From contig CAYMTN010000015.1 of assembly GCA_964393335.1 (NCBI GenBank), positions 1 through 42,185 of the forward strand: 42,185 nucleotides of DNA, given 5' to 3'. The stretch comes from CAYMTN01 sp964393335. GTDB lineage: Bacteria; Chloroflexota; Anaerolineae; Aggregatilineales; Aggregatilineaceae. The notes beneath the pieces were generated by a model. The model saw only the letters and a program-made list of their open reading frames with translations. It did no database searches and had not been told where the DNA came from. Each line of letters opens with the position of its first letter. Position 1 is the first letter of the stretch. The translations under genes were made by a program, and so were the position numbers. Shown one piece after another: positions 7,703-15,879 of the stretch.

Positions 7703-9889
7703 TTACTGCAAATCCGGCGGGAGCGGCGTGGCGGTGCGCCGGACTGCTGGAGTCGGTGATTGGGTCGGCAAGGGCGGCGGTGGCGGCACGCGGGTAGCCT
7801 CGCTCAGGAAGTTTTGCAGCTCTTCGGGCGTGTACAGTTCGAGCATGGCTGTTTCCCAGTTCAGGCCGCCGGTTTTGACAAGCTCCCAAAACTGGATCGC
7901 GCTGAAATCGCGCTGCCACGTGCGCTGCGCCGGGAGCCGCTGCCAGCCGTAATCTTCCGCGATCTGCGTGAGATCGACGTAATACCCGGCGGGGACCCGA
8001 TCCTTGAGCCGCCCGCCGCGCTCGTAATCTTCGACGCTGCCGCTGCTGCGTGCCGCAAAATCCCAGGGCAGGCGGCGCAGCGGTTCGCCCAACGCGCCGT
8101 TTTGCGCGTTGCTGACGACGCGCACGTACACGCGCCAGTACGTGTTGACCTCGGTGTCCTCGCGCATGACCTCGATCGGGGCCGGTTCGCCCGCATACAC
8201 CAGGTCGCGGTTAAAGGCGATGGCGCGGCCTGCATAGTGCCAGTTCTGGCGCGGCTCGCCGGGTTCGGGCGGGCGGTCCTGGTGCCAAAACGCATCGGAC
8301 AGTGTGCCGAGGAAATCATACCCGGCCCGTTCCAGCACGCGCAGCCGCATCGCCTCGAACGAGTTGTTGACGCGGTCGGAGAGATACGCCTGCGGCGCGA
8401 CAACACCGTTCAGCGCGGCCATGCCAAACCGCCCGCTGGCTTGCACGTATTCACTTTCGGTGTAGAGCGGCCCGGCAGTTTGTGGGCCGGGCGACACGCC
8501 GCCGCTGATGATCAACTGGCGCGGCAAAACCGCCGGAGTCCAGTCCGGATCGGTGGCGCGGTTGGCGAGCGCGATGGCGTCGGTCGCCGCACCAAATCCG
8601 CCAATCGCCCCGGCGAGAATCTGCGACTGCCAGCCGTTTTCTGCCCCATAATAATCAAGCGTGTAGACGACGCTGCCGTCGTTAGGTGCCCAGGCGGGCA
8701 TCCGCCCGCGCCCGATCAGGGTAGGTGCCTGTGGCTGCTGGACGGCCTTGACGTACACGCCTTCGACGCCGTCCAGGCTGGCGCTGTAGGCGATCTGGCT
8801 GCCATCGTGATTCCAGGCGGGATAATCTTCGTCGGTGTCGGGCGTAGCCGTCAGGTTGACGGCCAGCGCGTCGCCGCCGTCGGCGTCCAGGCTGAGAATG
8901 TAAATGTCCTGGTTGCCGGACCGCCAGCTCGTGAAGGCGATCTGCCGCCCGCCCGGACTCCAATCCGGTTCGGTATCCGGGCCGGGCGTGAAGGTCGCGC
9001 GCAGCGCCCCCTCGCTGGCCGCCCGTGCCGGGTCGGCGCTGATGATGTAAATGTCGAGGTCTTGCGTATCGTTGGTATAACCTTCGTAGGCGATGAAGGC
9101 CCCGTCGGGACTCCACGTCGGCGCGCCTTCAAAGCCGGGCGTGTAGGTCAGGCGTGTGATCGCGCCGGTATCGATCTGCAAGAGGTACAGCTCCCAGTTG
9201 CCATCGCGGTGACTGGTGAAGGCGATGCGCGTCCCATCGGGACTCCAGGCGGGATCGCGGTCGTCCGCAGGATCGTTGGTCAGGCGCAGCGGGCTGCCTT
9301 CACCGACACTAATCGCCCACAGGTCTTCCTGGCCGTTTTCGCGCAGGGTATAGACCAGGCTGCCGCCGACGCGCAGCGGATCGGGGACCGGGGTGGCGGT
9401 CGGCAGCGGCGTCGGGAATAGAGCGGTCGGTGGGGCGGTGCCGCGTGCTTCCGGCCAACTCGCCCCGGCTCCCGCCGGAACCTGCTCGTCGTCCTTACCG
9501 GTGGTTTGCAGCACGACAAACGTGAGCAAGACCAACAGCAGCAGCACGGCCAACGCGCTGAGCGCGCGGTTCTGCGCCCGCAGCGGGTCCTCGGCAATGG
9601 TGGGTTTGAGTTCGGCTTCGGCGGCGCGCTGGGCCATCCGTTCCTGGCGGCGCGCGGACGTGGCCTCGACGACTTCGTATGCCTGCCGGGTGCGCCGCGC
9701 CGTGCCGGTGACCGTCAAAATGGCCAGCATGACCGAACCGGCGACCACGCGCCAGGTTGTGAGAAGAATGCCAAACAGCCCGTTTTTGAGATACGCGGCC
9801 TGTTCGACGACGGACATGGCCGACCACGCGCCAATGCGTAAGAGGGCGTTACCTAACCTGTCGGTGACACGGAACGCACGAACCAGCAT
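7703..9889 (-). CDS. Membrane-anchored PD40/TolB-like propeller protein with M15-like C-terminal region
   Basis: The 728-residue protein has two hydrophobic segments (about residues 36-62 and 108-128). Between them is an Arg/Glu-rich stretch, probably cytosolic. A Pro-rich linker follows, then about six PD40 (WSPDGTRIAF-type) beta-propeller blades to about residue 440. The conserved C-terminal region (about 490-700) contains NWHYAGRAIAFN and YGWQRLP, reminiscent of the HxxGxAxD and GW segments of M15 D-Ala-D-Ala peptidases. The metal-binding Asp is replaced by Ala and no second His motif is seen. I infer a cell-wall-associated, probably non-catalytic module. It lies directly upstream of the M23 peptidase. 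Confidence 0.82.
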   Translation of the reverse strand: MLVRAFRVTDRLGNALLRIGAWSAMSVVEQAAYLKNGLFGILLTTWRVVAGSVMLAILTVTGTARRTRQAYEVVEATSARRQERMAQRAAEAELKPTIAEDPLRAQNRALSALAVLLLLVLLTFVVLQTTGKDDEQVPAGAGASWPEARGTAPPTALFPTPLPTATPVPDPLRVGGSLVYTLRENGQEDLWAISVGEGSPLRLTNDPADDRDPAWSPDGTRIAFTSHRDGNWELYLLQIDTGAITRLTYTPGFEGAPTWSPDGAFIAYEGYTNDTQDLDIYIISADPARAASEGALRATFTPGPDTEPDWSPGGRQIAFTSWRSGNQDIYILSLDADGGDALAVNLTATPDTDEDYPAWNHDGSQIAYSASLDGVEGVYVKAVQQPQAPTLIGRGRMPAWAPNDGSVVYTLDYYGAENGWQSQILAGAIGGFGAATDAIALANRATDPDWTPAVLPRQLIISGGVSPGPQTAGPLYTESEYVQASGRFGMAALNGVVAPQAYLSDRVNNSFEAMRLRVLERAGYDFLGTLSDAFWHQDRPPEPGEPRQNWHYAGRAIAFNRDLVYAGEPAPIEVMREDTEVNTYWRVYVRVVSNAQNGALGEPLRRLPWDFAARSSGSVEDYERGGRLKDRVPAGYYVDLTQIAEDYGWQRLPAQRTWQRDFSAIQFWELVKTGGLNWETAMLELYTPEELQNFLSEATRVPPPPPLPTQSPTPAVRRTATPLPPDLQ

Positions 9890-9979
9890 AGACCCAGCCT
9901 TATCACTACTCCACGAACCCCACCGTTGTTACCGTCGAGCCGCAACGGATTCTACAGAAAAAGCAGGGGGGCGGCAAAC

Positions 9980-11020
9980 TTAGGTGCCGGATGGCGTGTC
10001 GCCCGGCAGGCCAAGCTCGGCGGCCAGGGCAAACAGCGCCGCCGAGCCGCCGGTGTGCCAGAACAGAATCCGCTGTCCGGTGGTGAACACGCCGCGCCGG
10101 ATCAGGTCGATCAGCCCGGCCAGCGCGCGCCCGGTGTAAACCGGATCGGCGAGTATGCCTTCGTGGCGGGCCAGCAGGCGAACGGCTTCGCGCTCCGGGT
10201 CCCCGACCACCGCATACCCGCCGCCGAGGTAGTCGTCGTTGATCGCCACATCGGGCGGCGCGACACGCCACGCCAGGCCGAGCAGGTCCGCACCTGCGTT
10301 GGCGAGATCGACCACGTGGGCGGCGAGATCGGCGGCGGGGCGGTCCACGCTGATGCCGATCAGGCTCGCCGGGTGAGGTTTCCCGGCCAGGTGCGCGCCG
10401 AGCAGCATCCCCGCCTGGGTGCCGCCCGAACTGGTGGCGAAAACGTGCGCATCGAACGGCGCAAGGCCGCGCGCCTGCGCCGCGTATTCGCGCATGGCGA
10501 CGGCGTAGCCCATGATGCCGCAGGCGTTTGATCCGCCGTAAGGCACCACGTAGGGCTGTTTTCCGGCGTCGATCAGGTCTGCTTCGACGCGGGCGAGCGT
10601 GCGTGTATAGGGTGCGTGTTCGTCCGTCCAGTGGATCGTCGCGCCGAGCAGGTGATCGAGCAGCACATTTCCGCTCAGTTCGGCGGGCGGCTCGCCGCCA
10701 GGCGCGTACAACACGAGGTGGCAGCCCAGCCCACAGCGGGCCGCCCCGGCAGCCGTCTGGCGCGCGTGATTCGACTGGGTCGATCCGGCGGTGATGACGG
10801 TACTGGCCCCGGCTAGCAGCGCTTGCGCGAGCAGAAATTCGAGCTTGCGCGTTTTGTTGCCGCCGGTCGCCAGCCCGGTCTGGTCGTCACGTTTGATGAA
10901 CAGCGCCGGTCCGCCGAGGTGGCGACTCAGATTCGGCAGCGGATCAATCGGCGTTGGCAGGTACGCCAGCCGCACGCGCGGCAGCGCATCCAGGCGTGAA
11001 AACATGGCGGAAGTAGTCAA
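9980..11020 (-). CDS. D-cysteine desulfhydrase / ACC deaminase family PLP enzyme
   Basis: This fold-type II PLP enzyme would convert D-cysteine to pyruvate, sulfide and ammonia, or act on a related amino acid such as 1-aminocyclopropane-1-carboxylate. The PLP lysine is in GGNKTRKLEF (K56), followed by the hallmark TAGSTQSNHARQTAA. The Gly-rich phosphate loop SSGGTQAG comes later. Length (346) matches the family. The longest reading starts at TTG 11020; ATG 11005 (MFSRLDALPRV) is the alternative and fits family N-termini better. GGG lies 8 bases before the TTG, and the ATG has no ribosome site. D-cysteine versus ACC specificity cannot be settled by eye. Confidence 0.88.
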   Translation of the reverse strand: MTTSAMFSRLDALPRVRLAYLPTPIDPLPNLSRHLGGPALFIKRDDQTGLATGGNKTRKLEFLLAQALLAGASTVITAGSTQSNHARQTAAGAARCGLGCHLVLYAPGGEPPAELSGNVLLDHLLGATIHWTDEHAPYTRTLARVEADLIDAGKQPYVVPYGGSNACGIMGYAVAMREYAAQARGLAPFDAHVFATSSGGTQAGMLLGAHLAGKPHPASLIGISVDRPAADLAAHVVDLANAGADLLGLAWRVAPPDVAINDDYLGGGYAVVGDPEREAVRLLARHEGILADPVYTGRALAGLIDLIRRGVFTTGQRILFWHTGGSAALFALAAELGLPGDTPSGT

Positions 11021-11053
11021 TTTTCTGGCCCTGTCCTAAATTTCCCTTGACAC

Positions 11054-11082
11054 AGTATACTCGTGGCGGTGACGAGGCTCAA
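11054..11082 (-). promoter_or_regulatory. Promoter of the D-cysteine desulfhydrase-like gene
   Basis: On the minus strand TTGAGC (11077-11082) and TATACT (11054-11059) are 17 bases apart. The predicted transcript starts near 11047, giving a leader of about 27-42 bases. Confidence 0.6.
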
Positions 11083-11198
11083 ATTACGATGGTCATGGCC
11101 AACAACCGATGGTGGTGGCGAACTATTGACTGCTGGACGATTCTTGGTCGTCGTAAACAGGTTCATGCTAACTAACCGATTGCAGAGGAGTCAGGATC

Positions 11199-11609
11199 AT
11201 GAACAAAAAATCCTTGCTCGAGATAGATGCTATTGTCAATTTAGCGTTGGGACTTCCACTCACCATTTTTCCACATCGTGTGCCTGAAGTGCTAGGGATA
11301 CCCATTTCCGACAACTCTTTTTATCCCAGCATTCTGGGAGCGATTCTAACAGGCATTGGGTTGGCGCTAATCGTCGAACGTTTCAAAGATGCAGTAGGCC
11401 TAACTGGGCTGGGAATCGGTGGCGCTATTGTCATCAATTTCTGTGGGGCTGGAGCGTTGGCCGTGCAGTTGATACGAGGCGGTTTACACCTTCCTACGCG
11501 CGGTTACATCTTTCTCTGGACTGTAGCACTGATCGTTCTGCTCATTGGGGCCATTGAGTGGGTGACACACGTTAGCACTAAGCCAGTCACCCATTATAGA
11601 AATGACTGA
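11199..11609 (+). CDS. Small conserved-type membrane protein, function unknown
   Basis: The 136-residue protein has four hydrophobic segments (about residues 8-28, 42-60, 68-90 and 101-122) and a short polar C-terminus. I recognise no enzymatic motif. Its four-span layout resembles small DoxX/SPW-like membrane proteins, but that is only a resemblance. GAGGAG 9 bases before ATG 11199 supports the start. Codon choice is less GC-biased than in neighbours such as 12121-12720, which hints at a different origin or low expression. Confidence 0.72.
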   Translation: MNKKSLLEIDAIVNLALGLPLTIFPHRVPEVLGIPISDNSFYPSILGAILTGIGLALIVERFKDAVGLTGLGIGGAIVINFCGAGALAVQLIRGGLHLPTRGYIFLWTVALIVLLIGAIEWVTHVSTKPVTHYRND

Positions 11610-11711
11610 TGAGTCTGTGGGGTCTGATCACGTTGGGGACCGCATGCCTCCATTTCTTTCGTCTCATTAGTCAGTAGTTCACCACTTTCCAACCGACGAG
11701 GGGCAAAGTAG

Positions 11712-12119
11712 ATGAATACACCTGTGATACCGGACGACGTGCGCGCCTTTCTGCAAAAGACCCTGATCGCGCGCATGTCCGTGATCGACCCGGACGGGTA
11801 CCCGCATACCGTGCCGGTCTGGTTCATGCTGGATGGCGACGCGATCGTCGTCATCAGCGCGCGGGATACGCGCAAGGTCGGGTACGCTGCCGCCAACCCG
11901 AAAGGCGCGATCACGATTGGCGGCGATTCTGACGATGGGGGCGGGTACCTGATCAAGGGTGATTTCAGCGTCGAGCCGGACCCCGGCGGCGAATGGCTGA
12001 GCAAGGTCACGTACCGCTACGAAGACCCGGAACAGGCCGCCAAAGACGTGGTCGCGTGGGCTGAGCTGGACATGATCACGCTGCGGCTCAAGCCCCGGCG
12101 CGTGATCAAGGTGGTCTGA
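11712..12119 (+). CDS. PPOX-class (pyridoxamine-oxidase-like) flavin/F420-binding fold protein
   Basis: The 135-residue protein is a split-barrel of the pyridoxamine 5'-phosphate oxidase/F420-dependent reductase superfamily. The start (IPDDVRAFLQKTLIARMSVID), the DGYPHTVPVWFMLDGDAIVV strands and the RKVGYAAANPKGAITIGG cofactor-binding segment are typical. Such proteins bind FMN, F420 or heme in the cytosol; the ligand is not evident here. GAGGGG precedes the ATG by about 9 bases. The next gene begins one base after its stop, so the two are translationally coupled. Confidence 0.85.
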   Translation: MNTPVIPDDVRAFLQKTLIARMSVIDPDGYPHTVPVWFMLDGDAIVVISARDTRKVGYAAANPKGAITIGGDSDDGGGYLIKGDFSVEPDPGGEWLSKVTYRYEDPEQAAKDVVAWAELDMITLRLKPRRVIKVV

Positions 12120-12120
12120 C

Positions 12121-12720
12121 GTGACGCCTGGCGATCTGCCCGCGCCGGATCAGCGTGGGGTCGTGATCCTGGTCAGCGGGTGGCGGCGTACCGGCAAAAC
12201 GACGGCGCTGCTGGCTGTGCGTGCAGCGGCGCTGGATGCCGGGCTGCGCGTGGGCGGGTTCCTCTCGGTGGCGCGGATCGGCGCGGACGGCGAAAAAAGC
12301 GGGATCGACCTGATGGATGCGGCTTCGGGCGCGCGGGTTCCGCTGGCGACGGTCCGCGTGGAGGACGCGGGTGGCGGTGACAGCCCGGTGCGGACCGGGC
12401 GGTACACGTTCAATCCGGCGGCGCTGGACGCGGGGCTGCGGTACGCCCAGGCCGGGCAGGACGCCGATGTGCTGTTCGTGGACGAGCTTGGCCCGCTCGA
12501 ACTGGAACGCGGCGCGGGCTGGGCGGCTGTGATCCCGCTGATCGCGGCGCGGGCGTTCGGCGTGGGGCTGGTCGTCGTGCGCCCGGAGTTGGTCGCGCTG
12601 GCACGCGCGCGCCTGGGTCTGCCGCCGGACGCGCCAGCGATCACGATCGACACGACCAACCGGGCAGCCGTGGCGGCGGCGCTGGCGGCATGGGTGACGC
12701 GGCGGACTACTGCGAAATGA
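12121..12720 (+). CDS. THEP1-like nucleoside-triphosphatase
   Basis: This 199-residue P-loop protein has Walker A GWRRTGKTT (residues 20-28). Its Walker B is DVLFVDELGPLEL, where the DE(L/I)GPLEL pattern is characteristic of the THEP1/NTPase_1 family. It would hydrolyse nucleoside triphosphates, though the biological substrate of this family is uncertain. The start is GTG 12121, one base after the preceding stop. The C-terminus overlaps the convergent gene 12707-13105 by 14 bases. Confidence 0.85.
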   Translation: MTPGDLPAPDQRGVVILVSGWRRTGKTTALLAVRAAALDAGLRVGGFLSVARIGADGEKSGIDLMDAASGARVPLATVRVEDAGGGDSPVRTGRYTFNPAALDAGLRYAQAGQDADVLFVDELGPLELERGAGWAAVIPLIAARAFGVGLVVVRPELVALARARLGLPPDAPAITIDTTNRAAVAAALAAWVTRRTTAK

Positions 12721-13105
12721 TGATCACGTCCTGTTCGTCGTCTTCGTCCTTGTTGACGCCGAGCACGCCTTCGAGGATGGCCGCGATCAGCCCGACGACC
12801 AACCCGCCCAGGACCGCCCACCAGAATCCGTCCACCGTGAACCGGTCCCCACTCAAAGCGTCGGTGATGAGCAGCATCAAGGCGTTGATCGCTAGCGCGA
12901 ACAGGCCGAGCGTCAGGATGATCAACGGGCAGCTCAGCACGTACAGAATCGGCTTGAGCACGGCGTTGACGAGGCCGAAAATGAACGCGACGATCAGCAG
13001 CGTGCCGATTTCGTTGTTGATGATGTGGATGCCGGGCAGCACCGCCGCCGTCACGGCCAGCGCGACGGCATTGATGATCAAACGAAGCAGAAAATTGCGC
13101 AGCAT
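12707..13105 (-). CDS. Phage holin family 4-type (PF04020-like) membrane protein
   Basis: The 132-residue protein has four hydrophobic spans (about residues 5-25, 32-52, 57-80 and 90-112). It shows the family signature of an N-terminal RLIINAVAL and a central FGLVNAVLKPILYVLSCPL. It ends in an acidic cytosolic tail (KDEDDEQD). Despite the family name, these proteins are widespread chromosomal membrane proteins and no phage genes surround it. GAGGAT lies 6 bases before the ATG. It is convergent with, and overlaps, the THEP1-like gene. Confidence 0.88.
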   Translation of the reverse strand: MLRNFLLRLIINAVALAVTAAVLPGIHIINNEIGTLLIVAFIFGLVNAVLKPILYVLSCPLIILTLGLFALAINALMLLITDALSGDRFTVDGFWWAVLGGLVVGLIAAILEGVLGVNKDEDDEQDVIIISQ

Positions 13106-13202
13106 GGTGTATCCTCAGATGTGTTAACAGGCCATGCACGCCAGTGTACTCTGCCCGGCGACTCTGTGCCACCTGATCGTAGGCGGGTACCTGGCTGGAA
13201 AG

Positions 13203-14147
13203 TCATTGGCACGCGTTCGAATTCTTTTGCAGCCAGAATGCATTCTCATCGTTTATAAAATAGATCTTCTGGCCCCGATCGGTGAGTCGAGATTCTTCCA
13301 GAAGCTCCGGTCGATACCCGTCTGGAATCAACTCAAGATACTCCCTGATAGGTTTGGTGTCCTGAGCGAACATGCTGTATTTGGGACATCGAATTTTAAA
13401 AATGAATTCAGACAGAAACCACAGATAATCGGCGCCTTCTATGAAATTGCGGACATTTCTCCAGGCGATTTCACGCCTGCTTCTTCCAGGATGCTGAACC
13501 TTTAATGGTTCCCCTGAAATCAATCGTCGTCGAATCTCCATCACACCCAAAATGCCGCCCATCTCGTCCGTCCCATAAACACCGAAATCTGGGTCCATGA
13601 GAATCCATTTCTCCAGCGTGCGAGAGTACACTGAGGTGACAAAGTGGCTTTCACGCTCCTCATGTGAATGGGGTAAAAGATGCGTATGGCGAGAGCAGAA
13701 CCCCATGGAAAGGTACACTTCGTTGAGGATGACGGTCTTCATGTAACAATTGATCTGCTGGTGCTCAACTTGGGCCAGGTGGATAAAGGCAAACGCATTG
13801 CGTTCGGCAGGAATAGCCGGTTCATTGGCATGTTCGGCCAGATGGTACACCCAACTCATCAAGTTAATGATCCGATCTACTTCGGAACCCTCGCCAGCAA
13901 CGGTTTCCAGATCAAACTGATCACGCAGTTTTGTTAAATTCTCCTCCGTTGGCTCGGCGTAATGGAAGATCACCTCAATGGGATAGCCTGTCTCTTGAGC
14001 CGAAAAGACAGGATGTTGTTTCAGAAGCGACTTCCACTGCTTTCCCAGAGAGACACGTTGGCTGCGCACACGAACTGTGGGAATCGCTTTCCAGACGGTA
14101 ATCGCGACCAAGAAAATAGCTGATAGCACAGATAAGAAATATAACAT
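13203..14147 (-). CDS. Membrane-anchored transglutaminase-like protein
   Basis: The 314-residue protein starts with one hydrophobic segment (residues 2-20). It carries a Cys-His-Asp arrangement typical of transglutaminase-like cysteine-peptidase folds: Cys in INCYMKTVILNEVYLSMGF, His in SHFVTSVYS and Asp in WILMDPDFGVY. This suggests a thiol hydrolase or peptidase-like domain facing outside, but the substrate is unknown. Base composition is visibly less GC-rich than the flanking hyp genes, with many AAA, AAT and TTT codons, suggesting recent acquisition. No strong ribosome site is seen (GTGAGGGG lies close upstream). The gene stands alone. Confidence 0.75.
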   Translation of the reverse strand: MLYFLSVLSAIFLVAITVWKAIPTVRVRSQRVSLGKQWKSLLKQHPVFSAQETGYPIEVIFHYAEPTEENLTKLRDQFDLETVAGEGSEVDRIINLMSWVYHLAEHANEPAIPAERNAFAFIHLAQVEHQQINCYMKTVILNEVYLSMGFCSRHTHLLPHSHEERESHFVTSVYSRTLEKWILMDPDFGVYGTDEMGGILGVMEIRRRLISGEPLKVQHPGRSRREIAWRNVRNFIEGADYLWFLSEFIFKIRCPKYSMFAQDTKPIREYLELIPDGYRPELLEESRLTDRGQKIYFINDENAFWLQKNSNACQ

Positions 14148-14293
14148 GACCCCTCACTACTTTTTTCTCTCATCATACTATTCAAGTCGAGGGAAATCTA
14201 ACCTTTATTGCCTTGAAGGCGTTCGTGACGTTTCCTTGTCACATGGCTGTTTGGCGACTTCTATTGTAACGAGGCTGGCGCAAACGCCTTTCA

Positions 14294-15388
14294 CTAACAA
14301 TCAAGGTAGCGCCCGAAGTTGTAATACGCGGCGCACGCTCCTTCGGATGACACCATCGGCGCGCCGAGCGGCTTACGCGGCGTGCATTCTTTGCCGAAGG
14401 CGGGGCATTCGTTGGGCTTCAGGACGCCCTTGAGCACCTGCCCGGCGTGGCACAGCGGCGACTCCTGCGTCTGGATATGCTCAACGGCGAAGCGGCGCGC
14501 GGCGTCGTAGGGTTCGTAGTCCGTGCGGAGTCTCCACCCGCTGCGCGGGATGCTGCCGATGCCGCGCCAGTTGCGATCACATTCCTCGAACACCGCGTTG
14601 ATGATCGCCTGGGCGGGCAGGTTGCCGCCTTCGACGACGACGCGTGCGTAGGCGTTTTCAACCTCGGCGCGGCCCTGTTCGAGCTGGCGGACCGCCATCA
14701 AAATGCCCTGGACCACGTCCAGCGGTTCAAAGCCGGTGACGACCATCGGCACGTGGTAGCGCTCGACCAGCGCGGGATATTCCCAGTAGCCCATCACCGC
14801 GCAGACGTGCCCGGCCAGCAAAAACCCCTGGACCTCGACATCGTCTGAGCTGAGCAGCGCATCCAACACGGGCGGCACGCGCACATGCGATACCAGCATC
14901 GAAAAATTGGGGATGCCAAGCTGTTTGGCCTGGTGGATCGCCATCGCATTGGCGGGCGCGGTGGTTTCAAACCCGACGCCGAAAAAGACGACTTCCTTGC
15001 CGGGGTTGTCCTGCGCGATTGTGATGCATTCGAGCGGCGAATAGACGACGCGCACGTCACCGCCCTGCGCTTTGACCTGGAACAGGTCTTTCTGCGACCC
15101 CGGCACGCGCAGCATATCGCCAAACGACACCATGATCGTATCCGGCAGCGCGGCGATGGCGATGGCCTGATCGATCAATTCCTGCGGCGTGACGCAGACC
15201 GGGCAGCCGGGGCCGTGAATCATTTCGATCTGATCGGGTAGCAGTTGGTCGATGCCGTGCCGGATGATCGAGTGAGTCTGCCCACCGCAGACTTCCATCA
15301 GCCGCCAGTGGCGCGTCGTGATGCGGTGAATCTCGTCCAGGACGTCGCGCACGCGGGCCGCGTCGCGGTATTCGGTAATGTATTTCAT
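14294..15388 (-). CDS. hypD: [NiFe]-hydrogenase maturation protein HypD
   Basis: HypD is the iron-sulfur scaffold that, with HypC, carries the Fe(CN)2CO unit during [NiFe]-hydrogenase active-site assembly. The 364-residue protein shows MEVCGGQTHSI, GPGCPVCVTP and GFETTAPANA, the conserved HypD motifs. The C-terminal cluster cysteines are also present (CPAFGKEC). I start at ATG 15388 (MKYITEYRD) with GAGAG just upstream; an in-frame GTG at 15400 adds only four residues. It is the last visible gene of the hypA-B-F-C-D order. A 228-base gap with repeat-like DNA separates it from hypC. Confidence 0.97.
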   Translation of the reverse strand: MKYITEYRDAARVRDVLDEIHRITTRHWRLMEVCGGQTHSIIRHGIDQLLPDQIEMIHGPGCPVCVTPQELIDQAIAIAALPDTIMVSFGDMLRVPGSQKDLFQVKAQGGDVRVVYSPLECITIAQDNPGKEVVFFGVGFETTAPANAMAIHQAKQLGIPNFSMLVSHVRVPPVLDALLSSDDVEVQGFLLAGHVCAVMGYWEYPALVERYHVPMVVTGFEPLDVVQGILMAVRQLEQGRAEVENAYARVVVEGGNLPAQAIINAVFEECDRNWRGIGSIPRSGWRLRTDYEPYDAARRFAVEHIQTQESPLCHAGQVLKGVLKPNECPAFGKECTPRKPLGAPMVSSEGACAAYYNFGRYLDC

Positions 15389-15616
15389 GGCATCTCTCAC
15401 GCCTCCAAAAACGCTACGTCACAGAGCTGGCTACGCCGCTGGCACGGCACACCAAAGGAATGATGCTGCCGGGCGCGGCAAGCAGCGCCCCTACGGTCTG
15501 GCTGATCGCTGAAAGCTGATCGCTATTCTCCGAGGAGCACCGAGAGACACAGAGAAAATCGGGAGCGAAAGGCAAAAATGGCCCTTCTCTGCGGCCCCTG
15601 CGGTGGACAGTACGGT

Positions 15617-15874
15617 TCACGGGGCGGGATCGCTGCCGAGTTCCTCACCCAGCGCGCCGATCTCGTCCAGCAGCGCGAGTGTCTTTTGCGCTTCGTCCTC
15701 GTCGATGAGGTTGAGTGCAAACCCGACGTGCACGATGGCGTAATCACCGATCTGGGCTTCCGGCACATACGCGAGACACGTTTCACGCACGACGCCGCCA
15801 AAATCGATCTTGCCCATTTTCAGGCCATTCGTTTCGTAGACTTCAATGATTTTTCCGGGGATTCCAAGGCACAT
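15617..15874 (-). CDS. hypC: Hydrogenase maturation chaperone HypC/HybG family
   Basis: HypC is the small chaperone that binds HypD and delivers the Fe(CN)2CO group to the hydrogenase large-subunit precursor. The 85-residue protein begins MCLGIPGKI, with the essential Cys2. It keeps the AxxVPEAxxGDYxIVHVGFAL core. ATG 15874 is chosen because processing exposes Cys2 and because GGAGAG lies 8 bases upstream. An in-frame GTG at 15883 would overlap hypF and bury the cysteine. The hypF stop lies 5 bases upstream. Confidence 0.97.
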   Translation of the reverse strand: MCLGIPGKIIEVYETNGLKMGKIDFGGVVRETCLAYVPEAQIGDYAIVHVGFALNLIDEDEAQKTLALLDEIGALGEELGSDPAP

Positions 15875-15879
15875 ACCGG

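Noticed and set aside
9923..9948. CCGTTG/CAACGG hairpin between the desulfhydrase-like and PD40 genes
   Set aside because: The stem is only 6 bp with a 14-base loop and no T-run, too weak to call a terminator.
11603..11650. CTGATGAG motif that resembles a hammerhead ribozyme core
   Set aside because: The required GAAA core after stem II and a matching cleavage triplet are absent.
12707..13105. Prophage remnant suggested by the holin-type gene
   Set aside because: The family is common as a chromosomal membrane protein and no lysin, tail, integrase or attachment site is nearby.
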